From: Penicillium oxalicum
Lineage: Eukaryota; Ascomycota; Eurotiomycetes; Eurotiales; Aspergillaceae
Assembly: GCF_001723175.1 (NCBI RefSeq)
Contig: NC_064650.1
Location: 3,782,001-3,846,000, forward strand
Reading direction: 5' to 3'
DNA length: 64,000 bases
Below, one piece after another: positions 43,910-55,072 of the stretch. The notes below the pieces were generated by a model. The model was not told where the DNA came from and searched no databases. It saw only the letters and a list, made by a program, of their open reading frames with translations. The stretch's first letter is position 1; each line of letters opens with the position of its first letter. The position numbers were made by a program, and so were the translations under genes.

Positions 43910-45469
43910 ATGCGATTAATAGTCACCGGCCGAGTGCTGCGAGCCAACGGTGCTCGTTGGAGTACCGCTGCCACTCGTCCTAGAATTACCATTCTTCAAA
44001 CACCGGCGCTCCGTCAGTCGACACCCGCGATTTCTCGCAACTGGAGCTCAACACCATTCCTGAGCACAGCAGACCAAAGCTCTCATGCCCGCGACCCGAA
44101 GAGTGCCTCTCAAGCACGACCAAGCCTTCAAATCGAAGGTGACACGTACGAAACTGACCATTGGACAAATACGCCCGACACGATTCTTTCCCACGTAGGC
44201 CGACGCCTGTACCTTGATGAAAACCATCCTCTCGCCATCACTCGCAAACTCATCGAAAGTCAATTCCCGGCGCCAGTCTTTGGAAACTACTCCGAAAAGA
44301 ATCCCGTCGTATCAACTGGGCTCAACTTCGATGTACTAGGCTTCCCTCCAGACCATCCGGGGCGCAGCCGCACCGACACGTACTACATCAATGACAAGAC
44401 CGTCCTGCGCACGCATACGAGTGCGCACCAGCAGGCATACTACCAACGAATCGGCAAAAACGAGACGACCAAGCCCGAGGAGGTCGGCTACACCGTCATT
44501 GCCGACGTTTATCGACGAGATGCGATCGATCGGAGCCACTATCCCGTCTTTCACCAGATGGAGGCCGCCAGGCTGTGGAAGCGACCGGACCAGGATCCGC
44601 TGAGCGCGTCCAAGGAGACTGCCGCTAGGATTCTAGCTGATGTTGACCTGATTCCACGCCACAATGTCCCCGTCGAAGATCCAAACCCGACGATACATCC
44701 TCAGCGGAACCCCTTGCAAGCACAGCATCATAGCGAAGCCGAGGTCGAGGCGCTTGCAGCCCATTTGAAGCGATCACTGGAGCGCATGGTCATCAAGATT
44801 TTTACAGAGGGAGCCAAGGCAGCGGCCGCAAGCTCAGGTAGTAAAGTCGACGAGGAACCTCTCAAGGTGCGCTGGATCGAGGCGTACTTCCCTTTCACTA
44901 GCCCTGGATGGGAACTTGAAGTCTTTTGGCAAGGTGAATGGCTGGAAGTGCTCGGATGTGGTATCATCAAGCAGGAGCTTCTGATCAACTCGGGAGTGCC
45001 GAACAGAATTGGCTGGGCTTTTGGCCTGGGTCTCGAGCGCATCGCCATGCTTCTGTTCAACATTCCTGATATTCGTCTCTTCTGGTCTCAAGATGAGCGT
45101 TTCTTGTCCCAGTTCCGCGCAGGCCAGGTCTCTCGGTTCGAGCCTTTCTCCAAGCATCCAGCATGCTACAAGGACGTGGCCTTCTGGCTGCCCCCCGCTG
45201 CGGTTAAGAGTGGCAGCAGTGCGGCAGGCGGGGCAGTTCCGTTCCATGAGAACGATGTCATGGAGATTGTCCGTGGCATTGGCGGTGACCTGGTCGAAGA
45301 CGTGCGATTGATCGACAACTTCACCCACCCAAAGACTGGTAGGGAGAGCATGTGCTACCGTATCAACTATCGCAGTCTGGAGCGGACATTGACCAATGAA
45401 GAAGCCAACGATATGCACGAGAGGGTGCGAGCTCAACTGGTGCAAGACTTTGGAGTTGAGTTGCGGTGA
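43910..45469 (+). CDS. msf1: Mitochondrial phenylalanyl-tRNA synthetase
   Basis: Charges mitochondrial tRNA-Phe with phenylalanine. Single exon, 519 aa from the ATG at 43910. An Arg/Ser/Thr-rich presequence of about 50 residues is followed by the class II catalytic core. Motif-2 region: THTSAHQQAYYQ (about residues 165-176) and YTVIADVYRRDAIDRSHYPVFHQMEAARLW. Motif-3-like GLGLERIAMLLFNIPDIRLFWSQDERF lies at about 370-396. The C-terminal anticodon-binding (FDX-ACB) domain starts around FSKHPACYKDVAFWLP and ends near QDFGVELR. Monomeric mitochondrial PheRS has exactly this fusion of catalytic core and FDX-ACB. Length is normal. Confidence 0.95.
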   Translation: MRLIVTGRVLRANGARWSTAATRPRITILQTPALRQSTPAISRNWSSTPFLSTADQSSHARDPKSASQARPSLQIEGDTYETDHWTNTPDTILSHVGRRLYLDENHPLAITRKLIESQFPAPVFGNYSEKNPVVSTGLNFDVLGFPPDHPGRSRTDTYYINDKTVLRTHTSAHQQAYYQRIGKNETTKPEEVGYTVIADVYRRDAIDRSHYPVFHQMEAARLWKRPDQDPLSASKETAARILADVDLIPRHNVPVEDPNPTIHPQRNPLQAQHHSEAEVEALAAHLKRSLERMVIKIFTEGAKAAAASSGSKVDEEPLKVRWIEAYFPFTSPGWELEVFWQGEWLEVLGCGIIKQELLINSGVPNRIGWAFGLGLERIAMLLFNIPDIRLFWSQDERFLSQFRAGQVSRFEPFSKHPACYKDVAFWLPPAAVKSGSSAAGGAVPFHENDVMEIVRGIGGDLVEDVRLIDNFTHPKTGRESMCYRINYRSLERTLTNEEANDMHERVRAQLVQDFGVELR

Positions 45470-46083
45470 TCAAAAACCTAGACATAGCACAGTCTTTGGA
45501 TCATCAGCCTTGTCCACAGCCTTGGCTTAATATCCTTTTTGTTCACCTTTTGTACGATACCGGAATCTACTCTGCTTACTCCAATTATCAATCTCATTGC
45601 AAAAATTATTTTGTTCATGTATAAGAACCAGAGTGATGCTGGATGTTGCCACGCAACATGATCAGGCTTCGTTTGAATCCAGAAAAAGCAGCCTGTCCTC
45701 GTATGGTGCGCAGCGAGAAGGTTGTATTGTACAAGAGATGAGATGAGGTGGAGAGGAATCCATCCGAAGATGAGAGATGAAGATTCGCACGACGAGAATA
45801 TAAATCCACCGACACGAGATAAACCAGACGCCTCCAGTCACATGCAACATAGGAATGGTGTATGATACAGATCCAAGAGACAAGCAAACATCAAGTAAAG
45901 GTCGAATTTTTTCCCGAGTCTTTAAAAAACAGCCGCAACCATGCGCGGATTCTTGTCGTGATCGTGAAGTAGGTGTGATATATGATACAGAGGAGAAAGG
46001 GGGGGGGGGGGGGGGGGGGGGGGGGCGAGCAGTCGGGATGGAAGGAGAGGCGTTGTGATATGAATAATAGGCGAAAGGGCAAA
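45470..46083. other. Convergent 3' intergenic region PheRS / mge1
   Basis: About 610 bp with both 3' UTRs, ending in the poly-G tract described separately. Confidence 0.5.
45999..46025. repeat. 27-base G homopolymer
   Basis: An uninterrupted run of G on the + strand (C-run in the mge1 transcript), starting about 60 bp downstream of the mge1 stop codon. Exact length may be uncertain in the assembly because such runs are hard to sequence. Confidence 0.9.
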
Positions 46084-46987
46084 TTAAGCGTTCTTGACAA
46101 CGCCGACCTTGGCAGCCTGTACGGAGAGAGAAAAATCATATTAGTATCAAACGTGGCGCGAATTGGACACTTCACAGTGAAACTTACACGAACGACACGG
46201 CCGTTGAGCAGGAAACCCTTGCTCTGGGTATACATAACGTCACCGTCCTCCATGTTGGGCGAAGGGGCCATGAAGGTAGCCTCATGCAAGTTGGGGTCGA
46301 ACTTTTGGGCCTTGCCCTCCACCTGCTCGCTTGGGTCGAAGCGCTCCAGGCCGTGCTTTTGGAGAGTGTTCATGAGTGTCTTCTCAGTCATCTTCAGACC
46401 ATCGACCAGATCAAGCAAGTCCTTGTTCGCATCGCTGCGCTCAGCCTTGAGTGTCTCCGCAGGCACAGCCAGCAGTGCGCGGTCGAAGTTGTCAATGCTC
46501 TCAAGCAGGTCCTTGGCGAAGCGCTGGATGGCAAAGTTGCGGGCAGCATCCATGTCGCGCTTGGTGCGTTCTTGCAGGTTGCGGAAGTCGGCAACGGAGC
46601 GGAGGTATTTATCCTATTAGTTTGCATTTTAGTTTTTGAAAATGGTCCAAACACGAATGTTTGCGGTCAGGAGAGCTCATATTCATCACAACTTACCTTC
46701 AACTCGGTGACTTCCTTCTTCTTCTCCTCAAGCTCCTTACGGACAGGGTCCTCCTCGGTAGTCTCCGCGGATTCGCCCTCCTTTGTGGCCTCCTTCTTCT
46801 CTCCATTGTTCTCAGTGGAATAGAACCGACGGGCAGGCTGAGGGGCAAATGGCCTCATCGCAGATGGAAGCTGTGACTGCAAACGCGCCGTCCGTCGGAG
46901 AGCGAGCGGCGCCGCTGATGTGGAGGACGCTGAGGTCATGGCTGACCGAGCAGCAAGGGCTTGTCTGAGAATTGTTCGCTGGAACAT
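46084..46987 (-). CDS. mge1: Mitochondrial GrpE nucleotide-exchange factor Mge1
   Basis: Mge1 releases ADP from mitochondrial Hsp70 (Ssc1) during protein import and folding. Exons are 46987-46697, 46613-46188 and 46116-46084, giving 249 aa; the last exon codes only AAKVGVVKNA. The N-terminal presequence (MFQRTILRQALAARSAMTSA..., cleavage probably near RRFYST) is followed by a charged region and the long dimerising helix (EDPVRKELEEKKKEVTELK, DKYLRSVADFRNLQER). GrpE core residues include FAIQRFAKDLLESIDNFDRAL and KHGLERFDP. The beta-domain end is HEATFMAPSPNMEDGDVMYT...GFLLNGRVVRAAKVGV, matching the GrpE signature. The N-terminal position of the introns and length are normal. Confidence 0.95.
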
Positions 46988-48026
46988 TTTGTGAGATTTG
47001 AAAACAAACTGGGAAGAAGCTCAATGTGGAATGAAAAAAGATAAAACGTTGGATGAGAAGAAAACTGTTCTCCGTAAATTGGCGATGATAGCTGCGTGCC
47101 GGGAGAATTTCGTGGAATATCACCTGACCGCCCGAGCACGGGAAAACCGCCGATCCGAAGTACATTTTAGTTCCTCATTCTGTTTGAATCAGGCTTTAAG
47201 TCTTAATCCAAATCACAAAGGCAGCAAACAGCAGCAATCAGAATCTGCTCATGTGATTCTTATTTCAATATGTGAAGGCTTTCAAGTGTTGGCCTGGCGG
47301 AGCTTGAATAAGTTCACGACTGGGTTCAGCATGGGACCGAGTTACTCGGTCAGACGAAATCACCGTCGAAAACAGCGCCCAATGAAATATTTATGTGGAT
47401 TTCGTCTGGCTCATATAATACCACATGGGATCAGGAATTATAATACCCTTTGTGTGTCGTGGTAAACTCAAGGTCAAGTCATGTTTCGATGCCATATCTG
47501 CGCTTGCGTCTTGATCTTCAAATTGCCAGTTGTGCGCACGAAGGGAGCCAATGAAAGAACCTCGTTACCAGCACCGACGGGCATGGCCTCATCAGCTATT
47601 CTCGCAGTCTTTACGTCGGTATTTTCAGCGCAGAAACCAGTGAGCGAAATTTCCTATGACAGATCAGCCGTCACCACCCGGCATCTCCATCCCTAAGATT
47701 GACTCTGACGATTGGCGGAAGTGTTTGTTGCAATCCAATGTACGGGAGATCGCTCTGGCCAATCACGGCCAGGCTTTAAGCCCCCCTGCCGCATAGCGTC
47801 GACACCTCAGGTCTCCTGCCAGGCACCAGCTAGCAGCTGCCTAGTCTAGCTGCAATAGTATGGGCCGCTTGAATTACCAAGCTGATCGAGGCCAAGTATA
47901 AAAAAAGATGGTCGAACTAGGTGGTTGTAAGACATTTAGATCAATCTTCATTTTATCTTCATCTGCATACACTCGTCGGAATATACTTGCTCAAAAGCAT
48001 TGGTTTAATTCGCGATCAAGAACAAC
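46988..48026. other. Divergent upstream region mge1 / zincin gene
   Basis: About 1 kb. The right part has a TATA-like GTATAAAAAAAG (47896-47907), 130 bp before the zincin ATG. The left part has GAATTTCGTGGAA (about 47105), which only loosely resembles a heat-shock element. No gene was seen. Confidence 0.5.
47896..47907 (+). promoter_or_regulatory. TATA-like element of the zincin/jacalin-like gene
   Basis: GTATAAAAAAAG about 130 bp upstream of the ATG at 48027, at a suitable distance for a TATA box with a short leader. Confidence 0.55.
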
Positions 48027-50264
48027 ATGACCAAGCGCAGTATCAACATCGATTCCACGGCAGAGCGCCGAGTCAAACCCATCTTGACTGATCAGAGGCC
48101 ATTCAAAGTCACAAATGTGAACGATGGTGAAACGATCCACCAGACATGTCTGCTCATTCATGGCGAATGCCAATTGTTCGACTCTGACGACGAAACACAA
48201 TACGTATCGGTCTCATCTTCCAATGTGCTGATCAAGTCTGTTACGACACAACATTGGCCGTTGGATGCGGGCAAGTGGAGTGCGCTTGTCATACTTTCAT
48301 CGGGAAAAAACCGGCTTGTCTTCAGTCTCTACCGTGGACAAGAAGTCTGTGGCTTGATAGAGATCAGCGTCAACTATGTTCCACTCCTGCAGTTACCACC
48401 TCTGCATCTGGCAATTCTCGTGGCAAAAGATTCACCTCTGCTGATTGATTGCCCGCCTGCCAAGTATGGAATCATATCCAGTGCCCACAGTGGCATAGAT
48501 GCAGCGATTGCAAAGTTCCGCATGTCAGCATACATGTGGCAGGCTTTCACGGCTGAAGACTTTCGACAAAAGCAGCTGGGGCGACGCTCGTTCCGACTGG
48601 AAGAGGAATGGAGTTGGAACAGCGCGTCGCAAAATGCCCATCAAAGTATCCCAGGGAGTCCTTCCCAGATGGGTCCTGTGGCAAAGGTTCATATTATACG
48701 CTCCGACAAGACTGTTGCTCAGCTCCGTGATGCAAACGTCGCTCAGCAGAACCCTGGAGGCAGGGACCGTGATGCTTTGCACAAATACTTTGAACAGGCA
48801 TTAAGGGATTCGGGCGCACCGTTTGATTCGGCCAGTCAACCAGTTGTGGCCGGTCTGATTTTGGACTCCCATTACTCGACCGAGCAGTCTCTGATCACAG
48901 CACACGCGGCCTTGGGCTGCCACAAGCCAAAAGGCATCTCCCTGGGGGTTTTTGGAAGTCATCTCACATACTCGTGGCCTCGCTTTCTCGAGGAAGTACC
49001 CTCATGTCTGATCGATCTGACTCCTCCCGGTGAGACAGTGGGGGATGACAACGGCGAATGTGACACGATGCGCGGAGCATGCTTCGTCGGTCAAGGCGCA
49101 TTCTTGCATGAGGTGGGCCATGCATTTGGTGCAAGCCACACGACGGGAATTATGGCGCGGGGGTATAGCAAGAGCTGGGGAATGAACTTTGTGCAGCATG
49201 CACAGAACCGCACTTTGAGAAACACTTCCAAATGGGACCTGCAAGACGCCCTCAAATTCAAGATAATGCCTCACTTTGCTCTCCCAGGGGATGCGCTCAT
49301 CACAAAGGAATTCCGGGAAGCCCAGATTCGAATTGAGACAATTGTGGAAAAGAAGAACCCCAGTGGCCTTGAAGATACACGTGAAGGTTTAAGGGTCTCT
49401 TGTTCCGCGGGTCTGGCGCGATTAGAGATTGCAAGTGAATCTCCCGACGACGATTTTGTACATCAGTTTGATAACCAGTCTGACCACACTGAGTTTCAAA
49501 TCTCTAATATCCGCAGCAAATATGACCAGCGTTATCCCTTGAGGATCGTCGCACTTGGCAAGAACGGCAAGCGTCGGGAGGTTCCAAACGTCTGGGTGAT
49601 GCTCACAGATCTTCCCTTTGTGACCATCCCTGGAAGTGACCTGGTTCTCCGAAAAGAATCAGTTCGTTCTCAAGAACTGCACGACTCAAAGCTCGATGAC
49701 ACTGAGGTTTGCAGGTGGGCTTTGCTTCTTCAAAAACGTGGCAAAAATGGTCAACTGCACCGTGCGACGTCGATTGACCTCCGAGTTGGCTGCACCATGG
49801 ATGGAGCGGTTGTTTATTATTCTGATGGCAAGCATGCCAACTGTGGTCCAGCACTTAACCAAAATGGCGATCCCCATCGCTTCGGCGGGCATGCGTCACA
49901 AGACCACACCATCCCTGCTGGCGAGCACATCGCCGAGGTCAAAATCTGCAAGCGTGAAGATGGATGGGGAAACCTGTCGGGAATTCGCATGACTCTGAGC
50001 AATGGAGATTCTTGGGGGTACCTCAACCACACCCCCTATGAATATGATCCGGAGGAGGAAGAGGCAGAGAATGACAGCAAACAGGAAGAGGGAGTTGAAA
50101 TTGTCACTTTGAAACCCCAGGATGGGGACATTATTGTTGGGTTCTATGGGACAAGTGAAAAACGTTGTGGATTCACCCACCAATTTGGTATTTTAACCGC
50201 CCCAAAGGATGTTGACCTCCCAGAACAGGTGTATGACATGGCAGAGTTGAAAAATGATGGATGA
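48027..50264 (+). CDS. Putative zinc metallopeptidase with C-terminal jacalin-like domain
   Basis: Single exon, 745 aa. The middle contains the extended zincin motif HEVGHAFGASH (first His at about residue 361), with two His ligands, the catalytic Glu and the third His, so a metallopeptidase fold is likely. The region before it (PPLHLAILVAKDSPLLIDCP, SAHSGIDAAIAKFRMSAYMWQ) matches the fungal 'putative peptidase family' (yeast YIL108W type) as I know it. From about residue 560 to 740 a beta-rich region with TSIDLRVGCTMDGAVVYYSDG, GDPHRFGGHASQDHTIPAGEHIAEV and GFYGTSEKRCGF looks like a jacalin-type lectin domain. There is no signal peptide, so the protein is probably intracellular. Substrate unknown. 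Confidence 0.85.
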   Translation: MTKRSINIDSTAERRVKPILTDQRPFKVTNVNDGETIHQTCLLIHGECQLFDSDDETQYVSVSSSNVLIKSVTTQHWPLDAGKWSALVILSSGKNRLVFSLYRGQEVCGLIEISVNYVPLLQLPPLHLAILVAKDSPLLIDCPPAKYGIISSAHSGIDAAIAKFRMSAYMWQAFTAEDFRQKQLGRRSFRLEEEWSWNSASQNAHQSIPGSPSQMGPVAKVHIIRSDKTVAQLRDANVAQQNPGGRDRDALHKYFEQALRDSGAPFDSASQPVVAGLILDSHYSTEQSLITAHAALGCHKPKGISLGVFGSHLTYSWPRFLEEVPSCLIDLTPPGETVGDDNGECDTMRGACFVGQGAFLHEVGHAFGASHTTGIMARGYSKSWGMNFVQHAQNRTLRNTSKWDLQDALKFKIMPHFALPGDALITKEFREAQIRIETIVEKKNPSGLEDTREGLRVSCSAGLARLEIASESPDDDFVHQFDNQSDHTEFQISNIRSKYDQRYPLRIVALGKNGKRREVPNVWVMLTDLPFVTIPGSDLVLRKESVRSQELHDSKLDDTEVCRWALLLQKRGKNGQLHRATSIDLRVGCTMDGAVVYYSDGKHANCGPALNQNGDPHRFGGHASQDHTIPAGEHIAEVKICKREDGWGNLSGIRMTLSNGDSWGYLNHTPYEYDPEEEEAENDSKQEEGVEIVTLKPQDGDIIVGFYGTSEKRCGFTHQFGILTAPKDVDLPEQVYDMAELKNDG

Positions 50265-52028
50265 CTGAATTCCTGGCAAGCCGTGGTCGCTCGTTCCGGG
50301 TTGGAGATACCATTGAATTACTGTGTCTATGCAGGACAAACTGTCGCTGCCTTTGTTTCGTTTCTGTCATTTTCACTATCAGCTTGACTTGAAGCCATCC
50401 TTGTATTCTCGAAGGCGCAACTTGGCACGTTATGATCTACTCTTTTTTTTGCATTCAAATAGATTCAGCGTATAAGATTCCTTGGTCTAACTCTGCTCGG
50501 CTCAATGCTGCTCTACAACGTCTGACAAGCTCCACCATCGGGAAGCACTTTTGATCGGCCGTCGATGTTCCCGGTTGCATCACCCTCAAGGTTCAGCTCT
50601 GGTACGAGACGGTTCAGTCTCCATTTCTACGAATATGTGGATCAGTGTCAAATTTCCATGAGACGATGATCTGAACCGTCAAAAGATCTGCTGGAACAGA
50701 ATTTAGGGTCCCCCGTATTCAGACCCACCTTTTTTAGACAGCGTGAACGTGGCGTGGCAGTCAACACGTACTGCTCAAATTGAAACACACCTCGTGTGGA
50801 TTTGGGAGGTGCACGCATTCTAGATACCACTCGGTTCGATCCATTCATTCCCTTTTTTTCCATATTTTATGAAGCCTGTGGTCCAAGGAACTGTGGGTGT
50901 GAATTGGTGTCCAACTCATGAGATGTCACTTCTGAGTCGCTGTTGCATTCTCAAGTCACTCTATAGGGGAAGCTGTCAGATTTTGTGCTGACAGGAGTCA
51001 AGGTGGGCAGTCGGATTCTATCGTCCACGGGAGACAAAAGAAACAGGATGCTAGTTGAGCCAGAATCCAGGTCCCAATATGCCCCCATCGCTGTGGATAG
51101 TGCCCTTTTGCCAAGATAAGATAATCATTGAAGCTGGATCAAGTGGACCAGATTGTGGTTCCGTCCCGTTCAAGCACTCTCCGCCATCCCATCGCAGGTT
51201 TAAACCGGTGCTCTGAAACGTCACGGCTCGGCCTCCACATTTTCTTTCCATTTTCTCTTTATTCTTGTCCCCCCTTCCATGGTTCTTATTGACCAACAGG
51301 GACGCAAGATGTTGCAACGCAACTGTGCACGGGGCACAAGGACTCGGCAAAAGGAAGATTACTTATTTGCCGAGATACATCAAGATGTGCACCTTACCAA
51401 TTCACCCGTGGCGATCGCCAACGGTCTCCTACACATGGGCCTTTTGCCTAAAACAATCGATCGGCAGGTCTCTTCTCCAGTGGAGTCAACAACCCTTCAC
51501 ATGGCCCGAACTGGAGCTGGATTGAGGGCCCTTCTTCGTTTCAGCCCAAGACATTCTGAAGACGGGATTGTTTACCGTATCAACTATCTAGTGCCTGGGC
51601 TAGTTCAGAGGCGTCGCGGCGCGTGCGGCAAAAGTGTTTACAGTCGGCAGTCTGCGGTCGGTACTCTGCACTCTGCAGAACTGTGTTGTCAATCAATTCA
51701 GAACAAGATTTATTGGGACTCGAGAGGAACTTGCTGCATCATTTGGCTTTTGATCCGGAGAATAACCTAAAATGGAAATGTCTTGAGAAGTTTGCTCTGT
51801 GACTCCTTGACATTTGACCCACACCATATGGTTACTGATACTTGGGGTATTCTTGGTGGAATTTCACGGTGATGGTGATAGTGAGAGCTACTTAAAGCAT
51901 CCAGGGGCGCATTGTTCACAGGGGCAGGTTCTGAGCAGATATCGAGTGATACTCCCGTTTCGCCTTCAGTCAATCATTCTATTTGTCAGGGCTTCTTTCT
52001 GAGCCTACGATACCTCACTTTTCTCATC
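50265..52028. other. 1.76-kb upstream region of faeA
   Basis: No gene called. A 163-codon ORF (51279-51770) has no family resemblance and lacks coding-type composition. It contains one GGCTAG (51598-51603), matching the relaxed XlnR site GGCTAR, and several CreA-like SYGGRG hexamers (for example around 51480, 51510 and 51753). Confidence 0.45.
51598..51603 (+). promoter_or_regulatory. Candidate XlnR site upstream of faeA
   Basis: GGCTAG at about -430 relative to the faeA ATG. Feruloyl esterase genes of Aspergillus are induced by XlnR and by aromatic inducers. A single hexamer is weak evidence. Confidence 0.25.
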
Positions 52029-53014
52029 ATGAAGATTTTTACTGCTCCTCATGCCCTGGCGCTGTCTTTGGCAGCTAGCCAGGGTTTCGCAGCCATGACC
52101 CAGGGCGTCTCTGAGAACGTCTACAACCGGTTGGTTGAAATGGCCACCATCTCACAGGCTGCGTACGCCAACTTGTGCAAAATTCCTTCCACCATCACCA
52201 CAGTAGGCAAGATTTACAACGCCCAGACCGACATCAATGGATGGGTTCTCCGTGACGACTCACGCAAGGAAATCATCACCGTCTTCCGTGGCACGGGCAG
52301 CAATGTGAATCTGCAGCTGGACACCAATTATACCCCGGCTGCTTTTGCGACCAACCCCCTGTGCAAGGGCTGCTTTGTGCATGGCGGATACTACAAGGGC
52401 TGGCTTTCTGTCAAGGACCAGGTCGAGTCACTGGTTCATCAGCAAGCTAGCCAGCACCAGGACTATGCATTGACAGTCACAGGCCACAGGTAAGAGACCC
52501 ACGCACCTCGCTCATCTCTGGACCCTGACTTTTCCAACATCATATCCTCTATTTTCTTTTTCTTCTTCTTTTTGACAAGACTATGACTTTTTTTCTTCAT
52601 GTCTCTGACAAGTGATCACTCCACTCTAGTCTCGGTGCTTCCATGGCCGCCATCACCGCCGCCCAGCTGGCCGCCACCTACAGCAACGTCAATCTGTACA
52701 CGTTTGGTGAACCTCGAACCGGCAATCAAGCCTTTGCATCCTACATGAACGATCACTTCCACGCCAGCAGCCCTGCAACCACTCGCTACTTCCGCACCAC
52801 CCACACAAATGATGGAATCCCGAACCTGCCCCCCACCTCTCAGGGATACGTCTCGTCCGGCATTGAGTACTGGAGCGTGGAGCCGCACAATGCACACAAC
52901 GTCTTTGTCTGCACCGGCAACCAGAACCAGTGCTGCGAGGCCCAGGGTGGACAGGGAGTGAATGCCGCGCACGTCACTTACTTTGGCATGTCGAGTGGTG
53001 CTTGTAGCTGGTAA
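52029..53014 (+). CDS. faeA: Secreted type-A feruloyl esterase (lipase class 3 fold)
   Basis: Hydrolyses ferulate esters that link arabinoxylan to lignin, releasing ferulic acid from plant cell walls. Exons 52029-52489 and 52630-53014 (140-nt intron) give 281 aa, the same length as A. niger FaeA. The N-terminus [20 protein letters not shown] is a signal peptide of about 21 residues; the mature part starts near [17 protein letters not shown]. Nucleophile Ser154 is in TGHSLGAS, Asp215 is in [10 protein letters not shown] and His268 is in NAAHVTYFG; these equal Ser133, Asp194 and His247 of mature FaeA. The lid region [21 protein letters not shown] and the [11 protein letters not shown] segment match. 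The intron splits the Ser codon (AG|T). Confidence 0.95.
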
Positions 53015-54613
53015 CGGATTTGAGAGTTGACTCGGAGAGCCCCTCGGACAGAGGGCTCTCGCCCCCCATTCACGTTCACGAGCATGATCTAGAAGAAGCA
53101 AGACATGGACTATTGCCTCACTTGATTAAGGGAAATTTGTGTGCCCTCAGAAAGGTCGTGCGTCTATAGCTCCTAGTCCCACAATGAGCTTCAATCTTGA
53201 GTCCAACTGGAAATGGGGCGCAGAGAATGAGCCGCGCCGACCCCCCGTTTACAACTATAAGTTTAATTTCGAATCAATGTGGAAGGAAAAAGCCAGAGCT
53301 TGCCTGTAGCCGGGGCATTTTGATGTGCGAGGTCTCAAAAAAGAGACACGAAAGTAGAAGAACGCTGGGTATGCTTCCAACAGTCCCTGCGTACACATGA
53401 ATCAACTGTTGGACTCCTTGTTTGACAGTGTCTCCTCCCGTTCTCGGTGGACGGCGGGAGTGATTGAACTTCAGCTGGAAATCCAAAGCTGACAGCAAGA
53501 CAACTCATGGAGCCAGGCGTTTCCCAGCCCTGAGATAGAGATCTCAACTGCCCTCTTGTCTCGAGGTCACTGATCCGATCTGCAGGACCAGGCTTGATGC
53601 CCATGTTCGAGCACTCTAGTCGTCACTCATTCCGCGAGGCTGCTCATCTATGACAAAGAGTGACCCGAACGTCGGTCTGAGGTGGCTTTGTCGCTTGCCA
53701 AGCCTCGCACACAAATCGCTTCGTGTCATTTCTCATGCTTCAGACATCTCCATTACACAGGTGAGTGCGACGAAAGGGTTTCAGAAGTATCAAATAATCA
53801 GAGGCTTATTGGACCACAATGAAGCGATAATGTACTCTATTACATATGCCATGGCGGTTTCCAAACTACGCCGTCTCTCGTGATTCTTAACGAGCCGTAT
53901 AACACAAGTGTATAATGGTCAAGAGATGACTTTCTCGGCACTGCGCAAAGGGGGCGGAGCCTGGTCCCGGAGTTCAGGTGGTGGAGGTCACGGCAGCGGG
54001 TCCGGTGGCCCACGGTCAGTCAGAGGGAGACTCTCAGGCTGGAAGCCGGACAAACTGGATCACAACGGTCCAGCGCGATGGTAGAGTTCTACCGAGGGGG
54101 AGCGACAAGTGGAAAATTAGAGTTCCCATGTGTGCATGAGATGTGCTTTCCGTCGTGAGGATTACTGGCTCATGTGTGCCTGAAATCGGCTCTCCCACCA
54201 TCGAATGATCAAGTCAGAAACAAACATCCCGAATGCGTCGGCAGCTGGTCGGGGGGTGTGGCTGACGTGCGACGTGGAAAAGAAGATGTGGCGCAGATGT
54301 GGCGTCCGCAGGAATTGTCCGCGGCTGTCCGAATCACCTGACCCTCACCATGCCGGCTGTGAAAAGTCACGGGGCTGGGCCAAGCAAACGAAAGCACCTC
54401 CACCGGGAAGACGACTCCATTACTTGAGTCGCTCCGGAGAGGGTCATCCTGCGAATGGTGGCATGGGGGAATTTGCAAAGTGGATCGTGAGGCAGTACCT
54501 CTTGGATGCCGAGTCGTGCAACAAAATGATGGTGTAGACTGGAAACTGGAGACTGGAAAGTCTGCACTCTGCACTGCCCGACTCCCAAGACGACTCCGGC
54601 GAACGTCACTCGC

Positions 54614-54621
54614 TGCGCCTC
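54614..54621 (-). promoter_or_regulatory. Candidate calcineurin-dependent response element (Crz1/CrzA site)
   Basis: TGCGCCTC on the + strand, that is GAGGCGCA on the other strand, an exact match to the yeast Crz1 motif GNGGC(G/T)CA. It lies about 530 bp upstream of the calcipressin ATG. Calcipressin genes are classical calcineurin-Crz1 feedback targets. Confidence 0.45.
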
Positions 54622-55065
54622 CAACAAAGCGGCGATGAGCCCGGATCGTCCTCCTCCAGCCCGGAGGGCTTAAATATCTGCATGCGGTCAGGTCGTGATT
54701 GGAAATTTCTGGAAATCACTCTAATCAACTTTAAATAACATCGCACTCCCATCTGCTCCTTTTCATCTCTCCCCCCGTGTCCCCCTCAAAAAGAAAAAAC
54801 GAAGCAGCAAGCATATCATCTGTCATCAGACTCGTGACCCTGTGCTGTTTTTCAGTGGTTGACCGCAAAAGACTCCCCGAGTCCAGACTCCAAACGGTCC
54901 GCCCAAGTAAGCCGATCAGTGGCCCAGTTGCTCCGCCTTCTCATCCGGTGGCAACCTCTTGAATTTTAACGACTCCCCTTTTATCAATCGCCTTATCTCC
55001 TGGCCTTCGCCATCGTGTGGATTCCGATTCAACTCCATCACCCCTCAACCGACACCACTTGACTC

Positions 55066-55072
55066 TATAAAT
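55066..55072 (+). promoter_or_regulatory. TATA-like box of calcipressin gene
   Basis: TATAAAT about 80 bp upstream of the ATG at 55149. Confidence 0.5.

Noticed and set aside
44834..45445. 203-codon - strand ORF
   Set aside because: Antisense to the conserved PheRS catalytic and anticodon-binding domains.
47100..47115. Heat-shock element upstream of mge1
   Set aside because: GAATTTCGTGGAA has wrong spacing between the units for a standard element.
51279..51770. 163-codon + strand ORF upstream of faeA
   Set aside because: No family resemblance, Arg/Cys-rich chance composition, and overlaps a region better explained as promoter.
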